Source: Crotalaria pallida
Lineage: Eukaryota > Streptophyta > Magnoliopsida > Fabales > Fabaceae
Direction of reading: 5' to 3'
Length of the DNA: 64,000 nt
NCBI GenBank assembly: GCA_037953625.1
Contig: CM075649.1
Location: forward strand, 89,161,290-89,225,289
Part shown: piece after piece, positions 1-13,000 of the stretch
Layout: the number at the start of each line of letters is the position of its first letter
Position numbering within the stretch: the stretch's first letter is position 1
The notes under the pieces: model-generated
Told to the model about the DNA's origin: nothing
Databases searched by the model: none
What the model saw: the letters and a program-made list of their open reading frames with translations, nothing else
Position numbers and translations under genes: made by a program

Positions 1-2764
1 AAGATTAGATTTGCCCTAGTTTCTTCATCTTTACTGGTAATCTTCATACTTCAAAAGACAATTTTATCCCAAAAACTGCCCCAGTATTAGCTTGATTTGT
101 GCTTGGCTATCACATTTTTTTTTATCATTTTTTTTTAGAAAAATAATAAAAAAAATCTTCCCCAGTGTTGACTTGATTCGTCTTGAATAGCGTATGATCC
201 CAATAAGTGCTTGAGAGAGCTTAGGAGAAAGCTTAATCTATAGTGGCGATCAATCGCAAGATTTTTTATTATTTTTTCTTCATAAAAAAAATAATAAAAA
301 ATCTGCCCCAGTATTGGCTTGCTTTATGTTCGAATAATATCATGGCCCAATGTATGTGCCTGAGAGGACTAAGGAATCAACTCAACAATATTACCCCAGT
401 ATTGGCTTTGAAGAGGGATCACACCCCATGAATTGCCCTTATGTGAAGACCTCATTCATTCCCTTTTATTTGACCCTAACTTTTGCCTAGGTCACCCTTT
501 CAGGTTTTTTAACCTAGCGGGTTGCTCTAACTTTTGCCTAGGCCGCCCTTTCGAGTTTTCAACCTAGTGAGCAATTTTCTTTCTTTCTTTCTCTTTTTCT
601 TTTTTTTTTTTTGGAATGCATATTTATTTAACAAGAAATACTAATGCAAAGATCATGTGATACAAAAGTGTTTGAGTTGATATGAAAGTGATGGTCTTGG
701 TGTAAATTAATGCATACATTAGAAACGAGATATTTTCATCCAAATTTTCACAAAATCACTGAAATCAGTTTTCTTTTCACCTTAGTGTGTTTCTCAAGTA
801 GATCAATTCTCGACGAGGTCTTTTAAGCTTGTAACGTGGCCAAGGGCTTCAAGGCTTTCATTTTCAAACAAATGGACATGAGGCTCAAAATATTTGTGCT
901 TCCTTTACCCTTCTTATTTCTCCATTTTTTCCTTCTGCCTTGTCTTTCCAAACAAATTTTGCATAATTTTCAAATCATCAAGAGGATTTTCTAATGGCTG
1001 TAACGTGGTTAAGGGGTGATGATGTGGCTTATGAAAGAATGGATATAAAGGCCCAAAATTGATGTGGAGTTTAAATGAGAATCTTTCTTTGGTGTGGCTC
1101 TTAGCGTGGTCTGTGCAAGCATCGTGGATTCCCATCATGCTTCTTGAACCTTTTTTGCATTTTTTCTTTCATTCTTTTGACTTTAGTTTTCTTGGGATAT
1201 CTGTGAGCTCTTTATTTCTCTTTCTTGCACTCCAACCACCGAAACCTCTTTATTTACATTTGATTCTCATTAATGCGTTTGGGTTTATGAAAAAAAAAGA
1301 AAAAAAAAGTAATCCTCTTTGATATTTAAATAATTGACAAAAATTGTTTGAAAAACTAACCTCCCCAAGTTATACAGATGATATGGGTCAAATGAAATGA
1401 TCTCCCTTTCAAAATGTCAAAGCTCAATGGGGTAACTAGAGATATCTCCTTAGTGTTTGGGATTTGCAAAGAGTGCCTTGTATCATTGAAAGAATCTACT
1501 TGAGGGTCGACACCAATGATGGATTTCAATTACTCTTTCCAGTTTTAAAATTAAATCAAATATCTCAAGTCAATGCGAGAATTATTTTTTTTATGATTTT
1601 TATTTATTGGAAATGTGGTGAAATGGTTTATTCACATGATCAAACACTAGTAAAAGCTTGTTAAAATTATATGCAATGACAACTTCTTTTGGTTTTTTTT
1701 TTACATTAACGAAATGAATGGACAGTTGTGATCTCTTCATTGTTGAGCTTGTGTAACCGAGGGTTTGAAGCCTCATTCAAAATGGTTCATTTGTCCCTTC
1801 ATTCAATCCACCATGTTCTTGAGCTTATTTGATGACTTCAACGTGTCAATGGACCTTGCTTATAATCGAGTCCAAGAAGGTGCTTTGGAGAAATAATGAT
1901 GGAACCTAGACTTTTCAAAGAATTTTTTTTTATGAATGTTGCACATGAATATGATGATGCAAAATTCATGATGCAGTGCCCTTAGAATTCACAAGATCCT
2001 ATTTGGGGTGATTGAAATATCTATAGACCACAGTCTTATGATATTGTTCTACGTTACAACTAAAGTGTAACACTCTAATTTGGTAACTTGAAAAAGATTA
2101 TATTTTTTTTAATTTGTTTGATCGGCACGATCCCCACAGCTTTTTCGAAGGTTAAGTAAGTTTTGGTACCTCTTATCCTTTGATAGTGAATGAAGGGGAA
2201 TCATGACGGATTTATTCAAGTTCCAAGATAGAATGTTACACAATGTGTATTCAATGGTGGCTCTAGACTTATAAAGGTTCCCGGATTGCCCTCACTCTTT
2301 AAGGTGAGGACCCACCTCGGAAATGATCGACAAGAGCTTGGCCATGCCTCCCAAAATAGGTAGGACACACCTCCCAAAGGTCGTGCTCACAAGAAATGGT
2401 TTCCAATCCGAGTGGTACCTTTGCACACTACAAGAGACCATACACTTGGTAAGTCAAAGGTAGGGCAAAAACACCCCTAAACTTAGGGTTTAAGTAACAG
2501 TACCCGGCTATAGGGTTTTCGTGTGCGTCAAGATCTGTGTAAAAAAAATCTATTTTGGGGGCATACAAAGCCCCCTTTTTTATAATAAATAAAACGACAA
2601 AAGAAATTACAATAAAGAATAAATAATTAAGAAAATATGTAAACAAAAAATTTACTTAAACATATATATACATAACAATTAATTAAAGGCAAACCTATTA
2701 TAAAAGAAAATAGGTCTATTAAAAGAAACCAATCATTTTGGTCTAACTCTCTTATTTGGCTTAG

Positions 2765-2783
2765 TCCCCAGCGGAGTCGCCAG
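2765..2783 (-). promoter_or_regulatory. Primer-binding site of Ogre-like element
   Basis: Directly after the minus-strand LTR end (..GCGACA) the sequence reads TGGCGACTCCGCTGGGGAC on the minus strand. It ends in the CCA complement expected for priming by a tRNA. Tat/Ogre elements usually use tRNA-Arg, so the tRNA identity is family knowledge and was not verified here. Confidence 0.7.
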
Positions 2784-2784
2784 C

Positions 2785-4823
2785 TGTCGCGGCCGGGGTC
2801 CCGGGTCCCCCTTGGGGCCTCGCCTACGAGTGGGGGTCGATTGACTCGATATGGAGTCGCCACCGCATTTTGTTGCAAAAACGCGGAAAAAATAATTATT
2901 AATTAAAACGGATAAAGATTGGTCTCGAACTAGATAGATTCCGAGTTCGGGAGTCGGTTACGAGCCGGGGAAGGTATTAGCACCTCGTTCGCCCATTCGA
3001 AAATGGTACCTTGATTAGCTTTAATTAAAAGACCCAACTAATTGATTTGCCAAAAATTATTTGTTTTTTATTGTTGTGCTTGACAAGGCTGCCCTTGGTT
3101 CTACATATCCTCATAAAACGAGGAATCAAGACTACGTAGTTCTTATTGTTTTAATTTTATGTTTTTTAGAAAAAGAAGGTTTGATGCGAAGAGGAACATG
3201 CACAAGACATTGTCATTTAGACAAGGAAAAGTGAATTTCCAAAACACATTTTGTTAATACTTATTTAATAAAATTCATGTAATCTTATAAAGAAAAATAT
3301 TTTTAATTTACTATTTTTAATGCAATTCAAATTAATTTAATGTTTTATTTTACTACTTTAAAAAAAAAAGGAATTTATGCGAAGAGGAAAACACATAAGA
3401 CCTCGACATTTACACAAAAAAAAATGAGTTTCCAAAGCGCGCGTTAATATTTAATTAATAAAATTTAATTAATTACTATTTTAAAAGAAATTATGTAATA
3501 CTTATATTTTTTAGTGTGGAGAGAAAGTCCTTAAGATCCCACCACTAAATAATTCGGGATGAGAAAAATTGACTTACCAAAACACTAATAAACATATCTA
3601 AAAGTTAATTTTTAAGGGACCAGCTGCTTATTCTAAAAAAAAAAGGAATTTGAGATAATCGCTAAACAAACACATAAATTAATTCGAAATTACAACAACA
3701 AACATGAAGAATAATTCTTAATGAAATTGGACTTGGACTATGGCGCTAGTACAGAATCCAACATGAACCAAGAATGCAAAACCAAATGCTTGAGGCAGTG
3801 AACCAAGGTTGGTCTCAATTGCAAGCCAGAAAAGACTGCTAAGGTGACTTTGATCTTAATTGTCACACGTATTCATCCACATATTCATGCAGTCATGTGA
3901 TAGCAATCAATACATAACAAAAATGCTAATTTCTCTGCAAAAAACGAGCTTATATCCACAGGCACCGTTTTCATAAAAGAAACCAATAGACCATGACTTA
4001 AACCCATCAACTACATCAGTAACACGGAAAAAAATACCAATTGAACACCGCAAATGACAAGCCTTCAAAATTATATCAGACTGGATGGAAAATGACTCAA
4101 AACATTAACACAATATTTCATACCTATGAACTCCAAAATTGATGAACAGAAAAAATGTCCTCCTCACTCCACACTCAAATTACAGAGGAGATGAAAAAAA
4201 GAAAAAAAAAATTATGTGTACTTTTCTTTCACTGATTGTCTTCACGGCTGTATTGCTTCCGGTTCTCTTTACGTTCGCTCTCTTTTTTTCGCCCTCCCCC
4301 TTCTACTGTGGTGTTCCTCCTTTTATAGGCCTCCAACTAACGCGTGAGGTGAAGATTGAGAAGGAGAGAACCGGATCTCACGCAGGGAACCGAGGAGAAG
4401 AGAATTGGAGATTGAGAATGATTTAGAGATTGAGAAATTAGATTTTTTTATTTGGGGAAAGGGGAAAGAACAAGCAGCAGCAGCTTCTGCAGCTGTTGGC
4501 TGCTGCGCTGAAGGAAAAATGGGGGAGTGTGAACCGAGTTTTGTGGCCTGGTTTGGGCCAAACAACCCAAACACCCTTTTCCCTTTTTTTTTAAATGTTG
4601 GCATTAGGCCTTCTTTGTTTTAAAACTTTTTTAATTTTTTATTTTTTAAAAATAAATCCCCAAAATAACTCAATACACAAGAATTAGAAAATAATACATT
4701 CAAACAAACTTTTTATTTTTCCTCACTATTTAATAATTATAAAATTTGAGAATAAAAAATATTTAATTAACAAAAATTTTATAAAATAATATTTTTGACC
4801 CCGGACAAAATTGGGTGTCAACA
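2785..4823 (-). repeat. 5' LTR of the minus-strand Ogre-like element
   Basis: This LTR is about 2.04 kb and is bounded by TGTTGACACCC and GGCCGCGACA. Its last 150 bases (GGCGACTCC...CCCCACTCGTAGGCGAGGCC) match the LTR ends of the element at 30089-40671. Longer open frames around 4139-4623 are leader sequence and not genes. Confidence 0.85.
4321..4327 (-). promoter_or_regulatory. TATA box of Ogre-like LTR
   Basis: On the minus strand GCCTATAAAAGGAGG lies about 500 bases into the LTR. It is in the same LTR context as TATAAATA at 30454 and 39490 in the related element. Confidence 0.55.
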
Positions 4824-4992
4824 GTATCATCAGAATGTTCCTCATCAAAAAGAATCGAATGGGAGATCTTGGACTTTCATTTGAAATATATGAATATTTC
4901 TCCCCCTGTATATGAAATATGCTAAACTCTCCCTGAAACATTGAGTAAAGGCATTAATAATAACAAGGGAGTAAACATGCAAGCTCACATAT

Positions 4993-6479
4993 TCAATCAA
5001 GGTGAGCGGCAGATGTTAGACCGATTTCTCTACGAATGAAAAAGAAATTTTCTTTAGGAAGCGGTTTCGTAATGATATCAGCTAACTGCCTTGTAGTGTC
5101 CACATACTCAATAATGCAATCACCTTTTTGAATATGATCACGAATAAAAAGGTGACGAATCTCTATATGCTTTGTGCGAGAATGTTGCACTGGGTTTTTG
5201 GTAATATTTATTGCACTAGTGTTATCACATTTTATGGGAATGTGATCTAGATTTACACCAAAGTCTAGGAGTTGTTGTTTTAACCATAAGATTTGTGCAC
5301 AACAGCTACCCACAACGACATATTCAGCCTCAGATGTGGATAGGGCTACACTAGACTGTTTCTTGCTAGCCCAAGACACTAAAGAGCTACCTAGGAGGTG
5401 ACAAGTGCCGCTTGTGCTTTTCCTATCTACTTTGCAACCAGAAAAATCAGAATCGGAATACCCAACAAGGTTACAACTGGAACCTTTGGGGTACATAAAA
5501 CCCATATCAGTTGTGCCAGATAAATATTTCATTATTCTTTTGATAGCAACCATGTGCGTTTCTTTTGGATTTGCTTGAAAACGTGCACATATGGATACGC
5601 TAAACATAATGTCCGACCTACTTGCCGTTAAATATAAAAGGAATTCGATCATACCTCGATACTTTGTAATTTCAACGGATTTACCTCCTTCATCTTTATC
5701 AAGATAGCAAGATGTGCTCATTGGTGTTGTTACTGCTTTGGCCATATCCATGCCGAATCTTTTCAACAATTCTTTGCAGTACTTTGTTTGACTAATAAAT
5801 ATTCCATCCTTTGCTTGTTTGATTTGCAATCCAAGAAAGAATTTGAGCTCGCCCATTAACGACATCTCGAACTCTTCCTTCATTAAACTCAAAAATTCCT
5901 TGCAAAGGGTTTCGTTAATAGCACCTAATATAATATCATCAACATAAATTTGAACTAAAAGAATGTCCTTTCATTTATTTTTAATAAAAAGTGTGTTGTC
6001 AACCTTCCCTCTTTCAAAATCCTTTTCAAGTAAAAATTTGCTCAATCGCTCATACCATGCTCTAGGAGATTGTTTGAGTCCATAAAGAGCCTTTTTCAAT
6101 TTAAAAACATAATCAAGATGTTCAAAATTTTCAAAACAAGGAGGTTGACTAACATACACTTCTTCATTTATAAAACTGTTTAGAAAGGGACTCTTTTCGT
6201 CCATTTGATATAATTTGAAATCTAAGATGCATGCAAAGGCTAAAAGCAACCTAATGGCTTCCAACCTAGCAACAGGGGCAAACGTTTCCTAATAGTCTAT
6301 CCCCTCTTCCTGGTTGTAGCCTGGTGCAACCAATCTAGCTTTGTTTCGAACAATTATACCAGCCTCATCAAGTTTGTTTTTAAAAATCCATTTTGTTCCA
6401 ATAATTTGATGAGAATCAGGCCTAGGAACAAGTTCCCAAACCTGGTTTCTTTCGAACTGGTTTAATTCTTCTTGCATCG
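4993..6479 (-). pseudogene. Copia reverse transcriptase and RNase H (broken)
   Basis: On the minus strand the first part (6477-6289) carries the RT start with WELVPRP, KWIFKNK and KARLVAPGYNQEEGIDY. The next part (6264-5971) has QMDEKSPFLN, where the family has QMDVKSAFLN, and ALYGLKQSPRAWYERL. The catalytic box YVDDIILG lies across a stop near 5970. The last part (5892-4993) has FFLGLQIKQ, the RNase H signature around SEAEYVVVGSCCAQILWLKQ, and the C-terminal block DNTSAINITKNPVQHSRTKH ending in ADIITKPLPKE. At least two frame interruptions (near 6280 and 5970) separate the blocks. The first RT residues lie on the other side of the nested Athila element, at about 15169-15500. Confidence 0.9.
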
Positions 6480-7798
6480 TGATTTGGGTCCAATATATAG
6501 TGATTTGAATATGATTTAGACTCCCTTTTACTATGTGTTTAGCTTGTTTCTCAAGTATTTTGTAGGACTTTTTGTTAGTTTTTAGAAATAGTTCTTAGTT
6601 TTGAATCCTTTGAATGTTTTGATCCTTTTTGGGTATGTTTAAGGTACTTTTGGAGCTTAAATGGAAAATATGTTGATGGACTTGGATAGAGGATGAAAAG
6701 AGCTTCGAAACGGTCCAAGAACGGAGCAAAACGGAGTCCGGATGAGTCCGGGGCAGCCAAAACGGTCCAGGACGCGCGTGCTGAAATTTTGCATTATAGC
6801 GTGCGCGCGTGGGGCGCGACCGGGCACGCTCGTGAGGCGCACGAACGCTGCACCGGCCCGAAACAGGCCCGTTTTGATGCAGTTTGATGGGGATTCAATT
6901 GGGACTCAATTAGGGTTTGTTTTAGGCATTAAATACTAGGTTTTTCAGCAGTTTTTGGGATTTTTTAGAGAGGGAGATTACATAGTTTAGAGAGAGCTTT
7001 GGAAGGGAGAAGATTGGAGATTGAAGAATTGAAGATCTCTCTTGTAGGTAATCCTTATTGTCTATGATAATGGATTCCTCTTCTATTTCTTCTCTTGTTC
7101 TTCATTGTTTATCATGTAACTTAAACCCTTTGTTAGGAATTGGTGGATTTGTATGGATTAATTTATGTAGTTATTGAATTAATGTTTTTCCGTTTCAAAA
7201 TCATGTGTTTGATTGTGATTTAATTGTTATGCATAAATCTGGCCAATTTATGTTTTTGTATTCTAATCCCCAAATTGAGAGATTTAGGGTTTAGATAGGC
7301 CTTTCCAATCAAACATTATAATTAATCTAGGGGTAGAGATACAATTGGGTAATTATATAACTTTTATGAAATTCATTGTTCTTAACTATTATTAAATGAA
7401 TTAATCACTTGAGAGATTGGGGGTTATGAATTGAATAAGAAACGGTAACTAAACATGAGAGATCTGATATTTACTAATTTAGGGATTTGTTCATGATTTA
7501 GGGGAAGACAATAATTTATAATTAGATAAACGAAACATACAATGAAACCACGTTCCTAACAATCCTTATCTACCTGCTCACAACTCTCTTTAATTTTCAG
7601 CATTAGTTTTAGTTTTAGTTGTTAATTTCAATTCAAATCAATTTTTAATTGAATCTGAATTTTAGTTATAGGATTCGCTTCTAGTTGCATTAAGGTAAAA
7701 ATATATTGAACATTCTCACAAACTCCCTGTGGGACGATATCTGGTCTTCCTGAGACTATATTACACGTTGACCCAGTACACTTGCTGGCATCTCAACA
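6480..7798 (+). repeat. 5' LTR of the nested Athila-like element
   Basis: It starts TGATTTGGG and ends GGCATCTCAACA. The last 348 bases (7451-7798) match 14816-15163 almost base for base. A CG-rich stretch at about 6770-6850 (repeated GCGCG and CACGC words) breaks the otherwise AT-rich sequence. Short open frames at 6575-6939 fall in this stretch and are not genes. Confidence 0.88.
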
Positions 7799-7804
7799 AG
7801 TTTT

Positions 7805-7822
7805 TGGCGTCGTTGCCGGGGA
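7805..7822 (+). promoter_or_regulatory. Primer-binding site, Athila type
   Basis: TGGCGTCGTTGCCGGGGA follows the LTR end after six bases. The same site, TGGCGTCGTTGTTGGGGA, follows the LTR of the Athila-like element at 51475, supporting a common lineage. Confidence 0.75.
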
Positions 7823-8041
7823 GTTTAGAATTGTTCAATTTATTTTTGGTACTTAGTGTAATTTTTATTGAGTTCTATTTTTTTTAGTTAGTTTTTATTT
7901 TTATTTTTCTTTTTATTTTAGTTAGTTTCTTGTCTCAACAGGTGTTGCGTAACCTTTTTGTTGTTTTTGTGCTCGCAGGTAATTTTATCTATTTGAGTGC
8001 AACAAAAGATAAGTAGCACAAGGGAAGAGTACACTTAGGAG

Positions 8042-9563
8042 ATGACTGAAGGGGGAGGATCCGACGGATCCATTCCGCCTCCTCCTTCCCGTATGACTCT
8101 GAGCGACTATGCAACCGTGAGTATGGACATGTTTGCCTCAAGCATGGTCCATCCACCAATCTCAGCACCCGCCTTCAAAATTGATCCCAATTACATAAAC
8201 CTCATCAAACAGGATCAATTTGAGGGTGCGGCATATCAAGACCCGCGGGAGCATATCGCCAATTTCCTGAGCCTCCTCGACTTATTCAAAATCGAGGGTG
8301 CTTCAGATGAGGCCATTCGGATGAGATTGTTCCACTTCTCACTGAGAGGCGAGGCAAGGACATGGTTGCACAATCAGGCACCTGAGAGTCTTTCCAGTTG
8401 GAAAGTGCTTGTTTCCAAATTCATTGACAAGTTCCTTCCAGCTGGAGAGCAAGCAAAGCTGAGGCAAGACATCAATTCCTTCAAGCAAGAAGAAGATGAG
8501 CCACTACATGAGGCCTGGGAACGCTACAACCATCTGTTGAGGAAGAACCCATACCGTATGCCAGAATACCAGGAGATTAGTCTATTTTACAATGGGCTCA
8601 ATGGGCATGACCAGACTATGATTGATGCAGCAGTAGGTGGAGCATTGAGGAAGAAAACTGTTGAAGAGGCCAGAGAAATCATCACCAATTTGGTATTCAG
8701 CAGTAGTCAGGCTGTCAGTGGGAAAAGCATTCAGAATAATAAAGGTTCAGGCCCTCATCCAGCAAAATAAGGAGATGCAACAACAGCTAAAAGCATTGGT
8801 GAAGCAAGTTGCATCCTAGGCTCTCAAGTGCAATTTTTGTGGAGGAAGTCACCGGAGTGGTGAGTGTGATTATGAAATTAGAAAGGGTCCAGCCACCATT
8901 GAGGAACAAGCGAACCAAGTCAATTCCTCATGGTCCAAGCCGGCACTCAATCAACCTCAATCACAAAAGCAAAACTGGGAGAAGGTAATTGAAGCATTGG
9001 CTGCATCAAATCAGAGCTTCATGGAAAGAACTTCAAGCTACATGGCCAAAATTGACATAACTCTCAGTAATCAGCAAGCCAACATTCAGAACTTGGAGGT
9101 GCGAATGGACCAAATAGCAAATCAAATATCAGAGATAGCAACCCACACCAAGGAAAGATGCATGGCAGTCACCCTTCGAAGTGGCAAGTCATATGAGGAG
9201 CCACAGAAAAAGGGTGATGCAACTGAGAGGGAGCCTGAAAAGAGGGAAGAGCCCAAGCCATCAGCTGAGCAAGAGGAGCCTGAAGCACCGAAAGCGCAGG
9301 GTCCACCTGCGAATCTCAATCAAGGCACACCCAAACCAGCACCACTACCTTTGAGGGTACCTTTTCCTCAGAGGTTGAAGAAGGATGAAGACCAGAAGCA
9401 GTTTTCCAAGTTCCTGGAGATGCTACGGAAGCTGCACATCAACATCCCGTTTGCTGAGGCACTTGCACAAATGCCCCAGTACGCGAGATTCATGAAGGAG
9501 TTGCTAACAAAGAAGAAGCAGATGCTCTTGACTGAGGAGGCATTCCCAATAGCAGAGAAGTGA
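8042..9563 (+). pseudogene. Athila-like gag (nearly intact, two reading blocks)
   Basis: The ATG at 8042 opens a 242-residue frame with the retrotransposon gag core: DPREHIANFLSLLDLFKIEG, FSLRGEARTWL, FIDKFLPAGEQAKLRQDI and LHEAWERYNHLLRK. It stops at 8770. A zinc knuckle of the Athila form CNFCGGSHRSGEC is readable near 8829-8868. A second block, 8997-9563, has a coiled-coil-like stretch with repeated QIANQISEI residues, then an acidic, proline-rich linker and the conserved PFPQRLKKDEDQKQFSKFLE segment. The product would form the virus-like particle core. A stop at 8768-8770 and a further stop at 9561-9563 disable it. The homologous region of the element at 58190-59300 is clearly alignable. 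Confidence 0.88.
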
Positions 9564-10012
9564 AACAACATCATCAAGAGAAACCTTCCATCAAAGCTAA
9601 AGGACCCAGGTAGCTTTAACATTTCAGTTAGCATAGGCAAGGAGTATTCAGGTAAGGCTCTCTGTGACTTAGGAGCTAGTGTTAATGTTATGCCCTTGTC
9701 GATGTTTGAAAAATTGAAAATAGAAAAGATTGAGCCTACCTGGGCGACACTTGAATTAGATGATAAATCCATCCTCCGCCCTTATGGAGTGGTGGAAGAC
9801 CTTCTGGTAAAGGTGAATGATTTTATCCTGCCCCTTGACTTTATGGTACTTGATATAGAAGAGGATAAGAACATTCCTCTAATTTTTGGAAAGCCATTCT
9901 TGGCCACAGCAGGAGCAGTGATTGATGTGCCTAGGGGAGAAGTGATTCTCCGAGTGAATGGTGAGCAATCCACTATAAAAAATTTTCCAAAACCACCAGT
10001 CACTGCGGAGAC
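9564..10012 (+). pseudogene. Athila-like aspartic protease, truncated
   Basis: The frame contains the retroviral-type aspartic protease signature LCDLGASVNVMPLSMFEKL around 9655-9710, then a flap-like stretch and IPLIFGKPFLATAGAVIDV near 9880-9925. It ends abruptly at 10012, where an unrelated LTR family begins (TGTAACAGCCCG). The equivalent protein at 59400-59770 continues into reverse transcriptase, so this copy is cut. Confidence 0.85.
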
Positions 10013-13000
10013 TGTAACAGCCCGATTTTCGTAAACCAAAATATTTACTTAAGGTTGCAAAAAATTGAGGCCAGATTTTTTTTTTTTTTTTTGTAAATGC
10101 ATTGTTGAAAAATCATTGTTGCATTTAAAAGTCCTTTTGCTGAAAACCGTGTGTTACTAAAACATTTATTTTTGTAAAAGAATTATTTCCAAATCATCAT
10201 GATATTTTCCAAAGGGTTACATGGTTTGATTTTCCAAAAAGGGTAGGCCTCACTACAGACGTAAGAACTTAGCTTTGAATACAAGAGTGGCACATTGCTT
10301 GGTAATCCTTGACACAAATCATATCCTAAACTAAATTTACTGCTACTGCTTCCGCTGCGTTACTCTGATGAAGACCACCAGATGGAGATTCCCTTCTCTT
10401 TGCATCGTTCCTTCATCCCCGAAAGTGAAGTCACCTCCGTTGTTACTTCCTTACTGTCGTTTAGGCTTCCGCTCCCATCCCTCTAGTGTGATGAACTCAT
10501 TACGATGTTCCATCTGCCCGTTGCGATATCAGCAGCACCGATAGAACAACGAACATGAGAGAGTAAGCGATCCGAACGACGAATCGTCGACGGCGTGGAA
10601 TTACGATAGGTAAGATAGAAGGACCACACAACATACAATACAACACACAAGCACACAACATTCAAGCATATTATTTTCATTATCATCATGACTGACTTTG
10701 CTTTGTATCATCTTTGTTATCACCTTTCATTCTCTCTCTTTTCCTCTTTCACAATCATATTTCTCTATTCCTTCTATACTATCAATCTACACTCTTTCAT
10801 GATAGGGAAAACTTTCAGACTTCATCGAGTACTCGTTTCGTTTTCGACTATCACTCACGTCTACATCTCCTCGGTCATCCACCCAACCTAGTCGGAAGCC
10901 AACAGGAGTACAGGACCTTTATCACGCGGGCATGACAACTGTCTCAACAATGGCTCCAAGCCAGGAGGTCTCAGCCTCAGATCATATCATATAATCAAAA
11001 ACACATTGCCCCGTTCCAGTCCCTCTCCACTGTTGTAGACTTGCATCGAGGGGGCGACAGTATATTTCTGGTGGGCCCGCAGAACTTGCCACGGCATTAG
11101 ACCCAGTCCCCACCACGTTAGTGCGCCACTTGTGGAGTTCGTTCTACCCAGAAATACACTCTAGACTTCTTGACGTTTCACCGTCATCGTCCTCCCCTCC
11201 TGCAACCTCCACCTGAGTATCCGTAGATACCCATAGTATCTTCCTCTCCACTACTTCGCATTCTTATACCTCATCGCGTATGTCTTTTAAGTCTTTTATC
11301 TTTTTATTTACCCTAAGGTCGGCCCATCCTTCGTGCAACCCTTCAATGAGTCCCGACCACTAACTTGCACAAACTTTCTCTCATCATATCTTACATAGCA
11401 CAGAGCTGGGATCACATTACTGAATTCTCATCTCACTTTCCCAATCCTTCTCAATATTCTCAACCTTTCTCAAAATAATCTCACTTCTCATCAAAACACC
11501 TTTCATAAACTCTTTAGGAATTTCATACCATTAGCTTTCACAAAATATTCTTTTCAATCATTACATTTTTGGGTGAGTGTTAATGGAGGAGCAAGCTCAA
11601 CTCAACATTAAGCTTCTTCCCAAAAATGTGGACAAGGTATCACATCTCACTTCACAATCATTCTCACTATCCCCAGCTCTGGCTCGATCTCAACATTACC
11701 ATTTATTCCTTACTTCTTTCCCCAGCCTCAACACTTATCTTTGTATGTTTCGTCTTATATTTCTCATCATTTTCAATCTTATTATTTTCGCAACTCATTC
11801 TTTCCTTTTAGTTTCTTTATTCAAGACGTAACAGACGCCTATCAACGTTTTACTCATTTAATCAATATCAATAAATACCATCAAACATAATTAAATAAAA
11901 CATGCTAGTAACACACACATCACACAATAACAGTGTGGTTTTCGTCACCTTCGTATAAATGGCCACACAGGGCAAACAATTGCCACTTATACTACTGACT
12001 CCAACCACGTAGTCCCGATATTTGAGATGATACGGGACGTCCTACTAAATTACCTAAACACCACAGTGTCTTAGGATAGCTTCTCTCTCACCTGAGGTCC
12101 AGCTATTAATTGCGTACAGTCACCTTGGATCCTTTCTGCTGCCGGCTGCCCCAATCCCTCGTCTTTCAAATTCCTCGTACTAAATAAAATATGCTTACGT
12201 TACTATTTTGCATTAAGAAAGTCTATTTCCATAACTTAGACACCATTCATTCCTCGTATCAAATAAAACACTCTTATTTTATCCAAACACTCCCCATATC
12301 CTCTTAGCACTTTAAACATTTTAAAACCATTTGAAATCATTAAATAAAATGGTTCAAATCATTTAGTTTGGTTGCTGGTCCGTGTTTGACAGCACCATAA
12401 TCATGTTTGAAAACATCGAAAAGCTTACCGTTTTTAACCCGGCTTTTCTTAAATCAATTATCATTGAAAAACTTTACTTTAAATCACTTGAACACATTTT
12501 TAAGTTTAGGAAATAATTATAAGTAGTTCTGGACAGCAACGAATTACTTTAAAAACAACTGTGATAAACCCCGGAAACATTGTAAAAACACTTTTTATTT
12601 CAAATACTTCTTTAACTTAAATCCAATACTTTAAAACTCAAGTCTTTATCACAAAAATCACTTTGGAACAGCCACCAACATCAATTAAAAATCTCCATCA
12701 TTCTCAAACATCATCTTAACAAACATCAACAAGTAACACTTCATGAATCAATCAGAGGCATGTAGTCAACTTAGTCAATTAACAAAGAAATCAGACAACT
12801 CCCAAATAATTCATGGTCACAACACAAGAACACTTAGGCACACACATATTCACAAACCAAATTTGAACTAAAGATACAAACCAAACGTATTTGTCTTTCT
12901 TAAACAATTTGATTCCTTTCAAAACTACCATGTACTTCTTATTTTATGCAACTAAGTCATTCACTCTCTCTTTTACTCCTACCCGAGTACACATACTTGC

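Larger units (their letters stand above)
1..4823 (-). mobile_element. Non-autonomous Tat/Ogre-like LTR retrotransposon (partial, 5' LTR plus internal region)
   Basis: Read on the minus strand, the 5' LTR starts at 4823 with TGTTGACACCC, ends at 2785, is followed by a primer-binding site, and the internal region runs off the left edge. Internal DNA near 2030-2700 matches the leader of the related element at about 33500-34100, and 480-620 matches its 3' region near 37330-37420. Between these anchors this copy is about 1.8 kb shorter, and the gag present in the other copy is absent. No protease, reverse transcriptase or integrase is visible. It inserted into the Copia element whose 3' side resumes at 4824. 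The second LTR and target duplication would lie outside the window. No gene of its own can be supported in 1-2784. Confidence 0.8.

Noticed and set aside
4139..4623. Overlapping ORFs on both strands
   Set aside because: They fall around the TATA box and leader of the minus-strand Ogre LTR; low-complexity peptides only.
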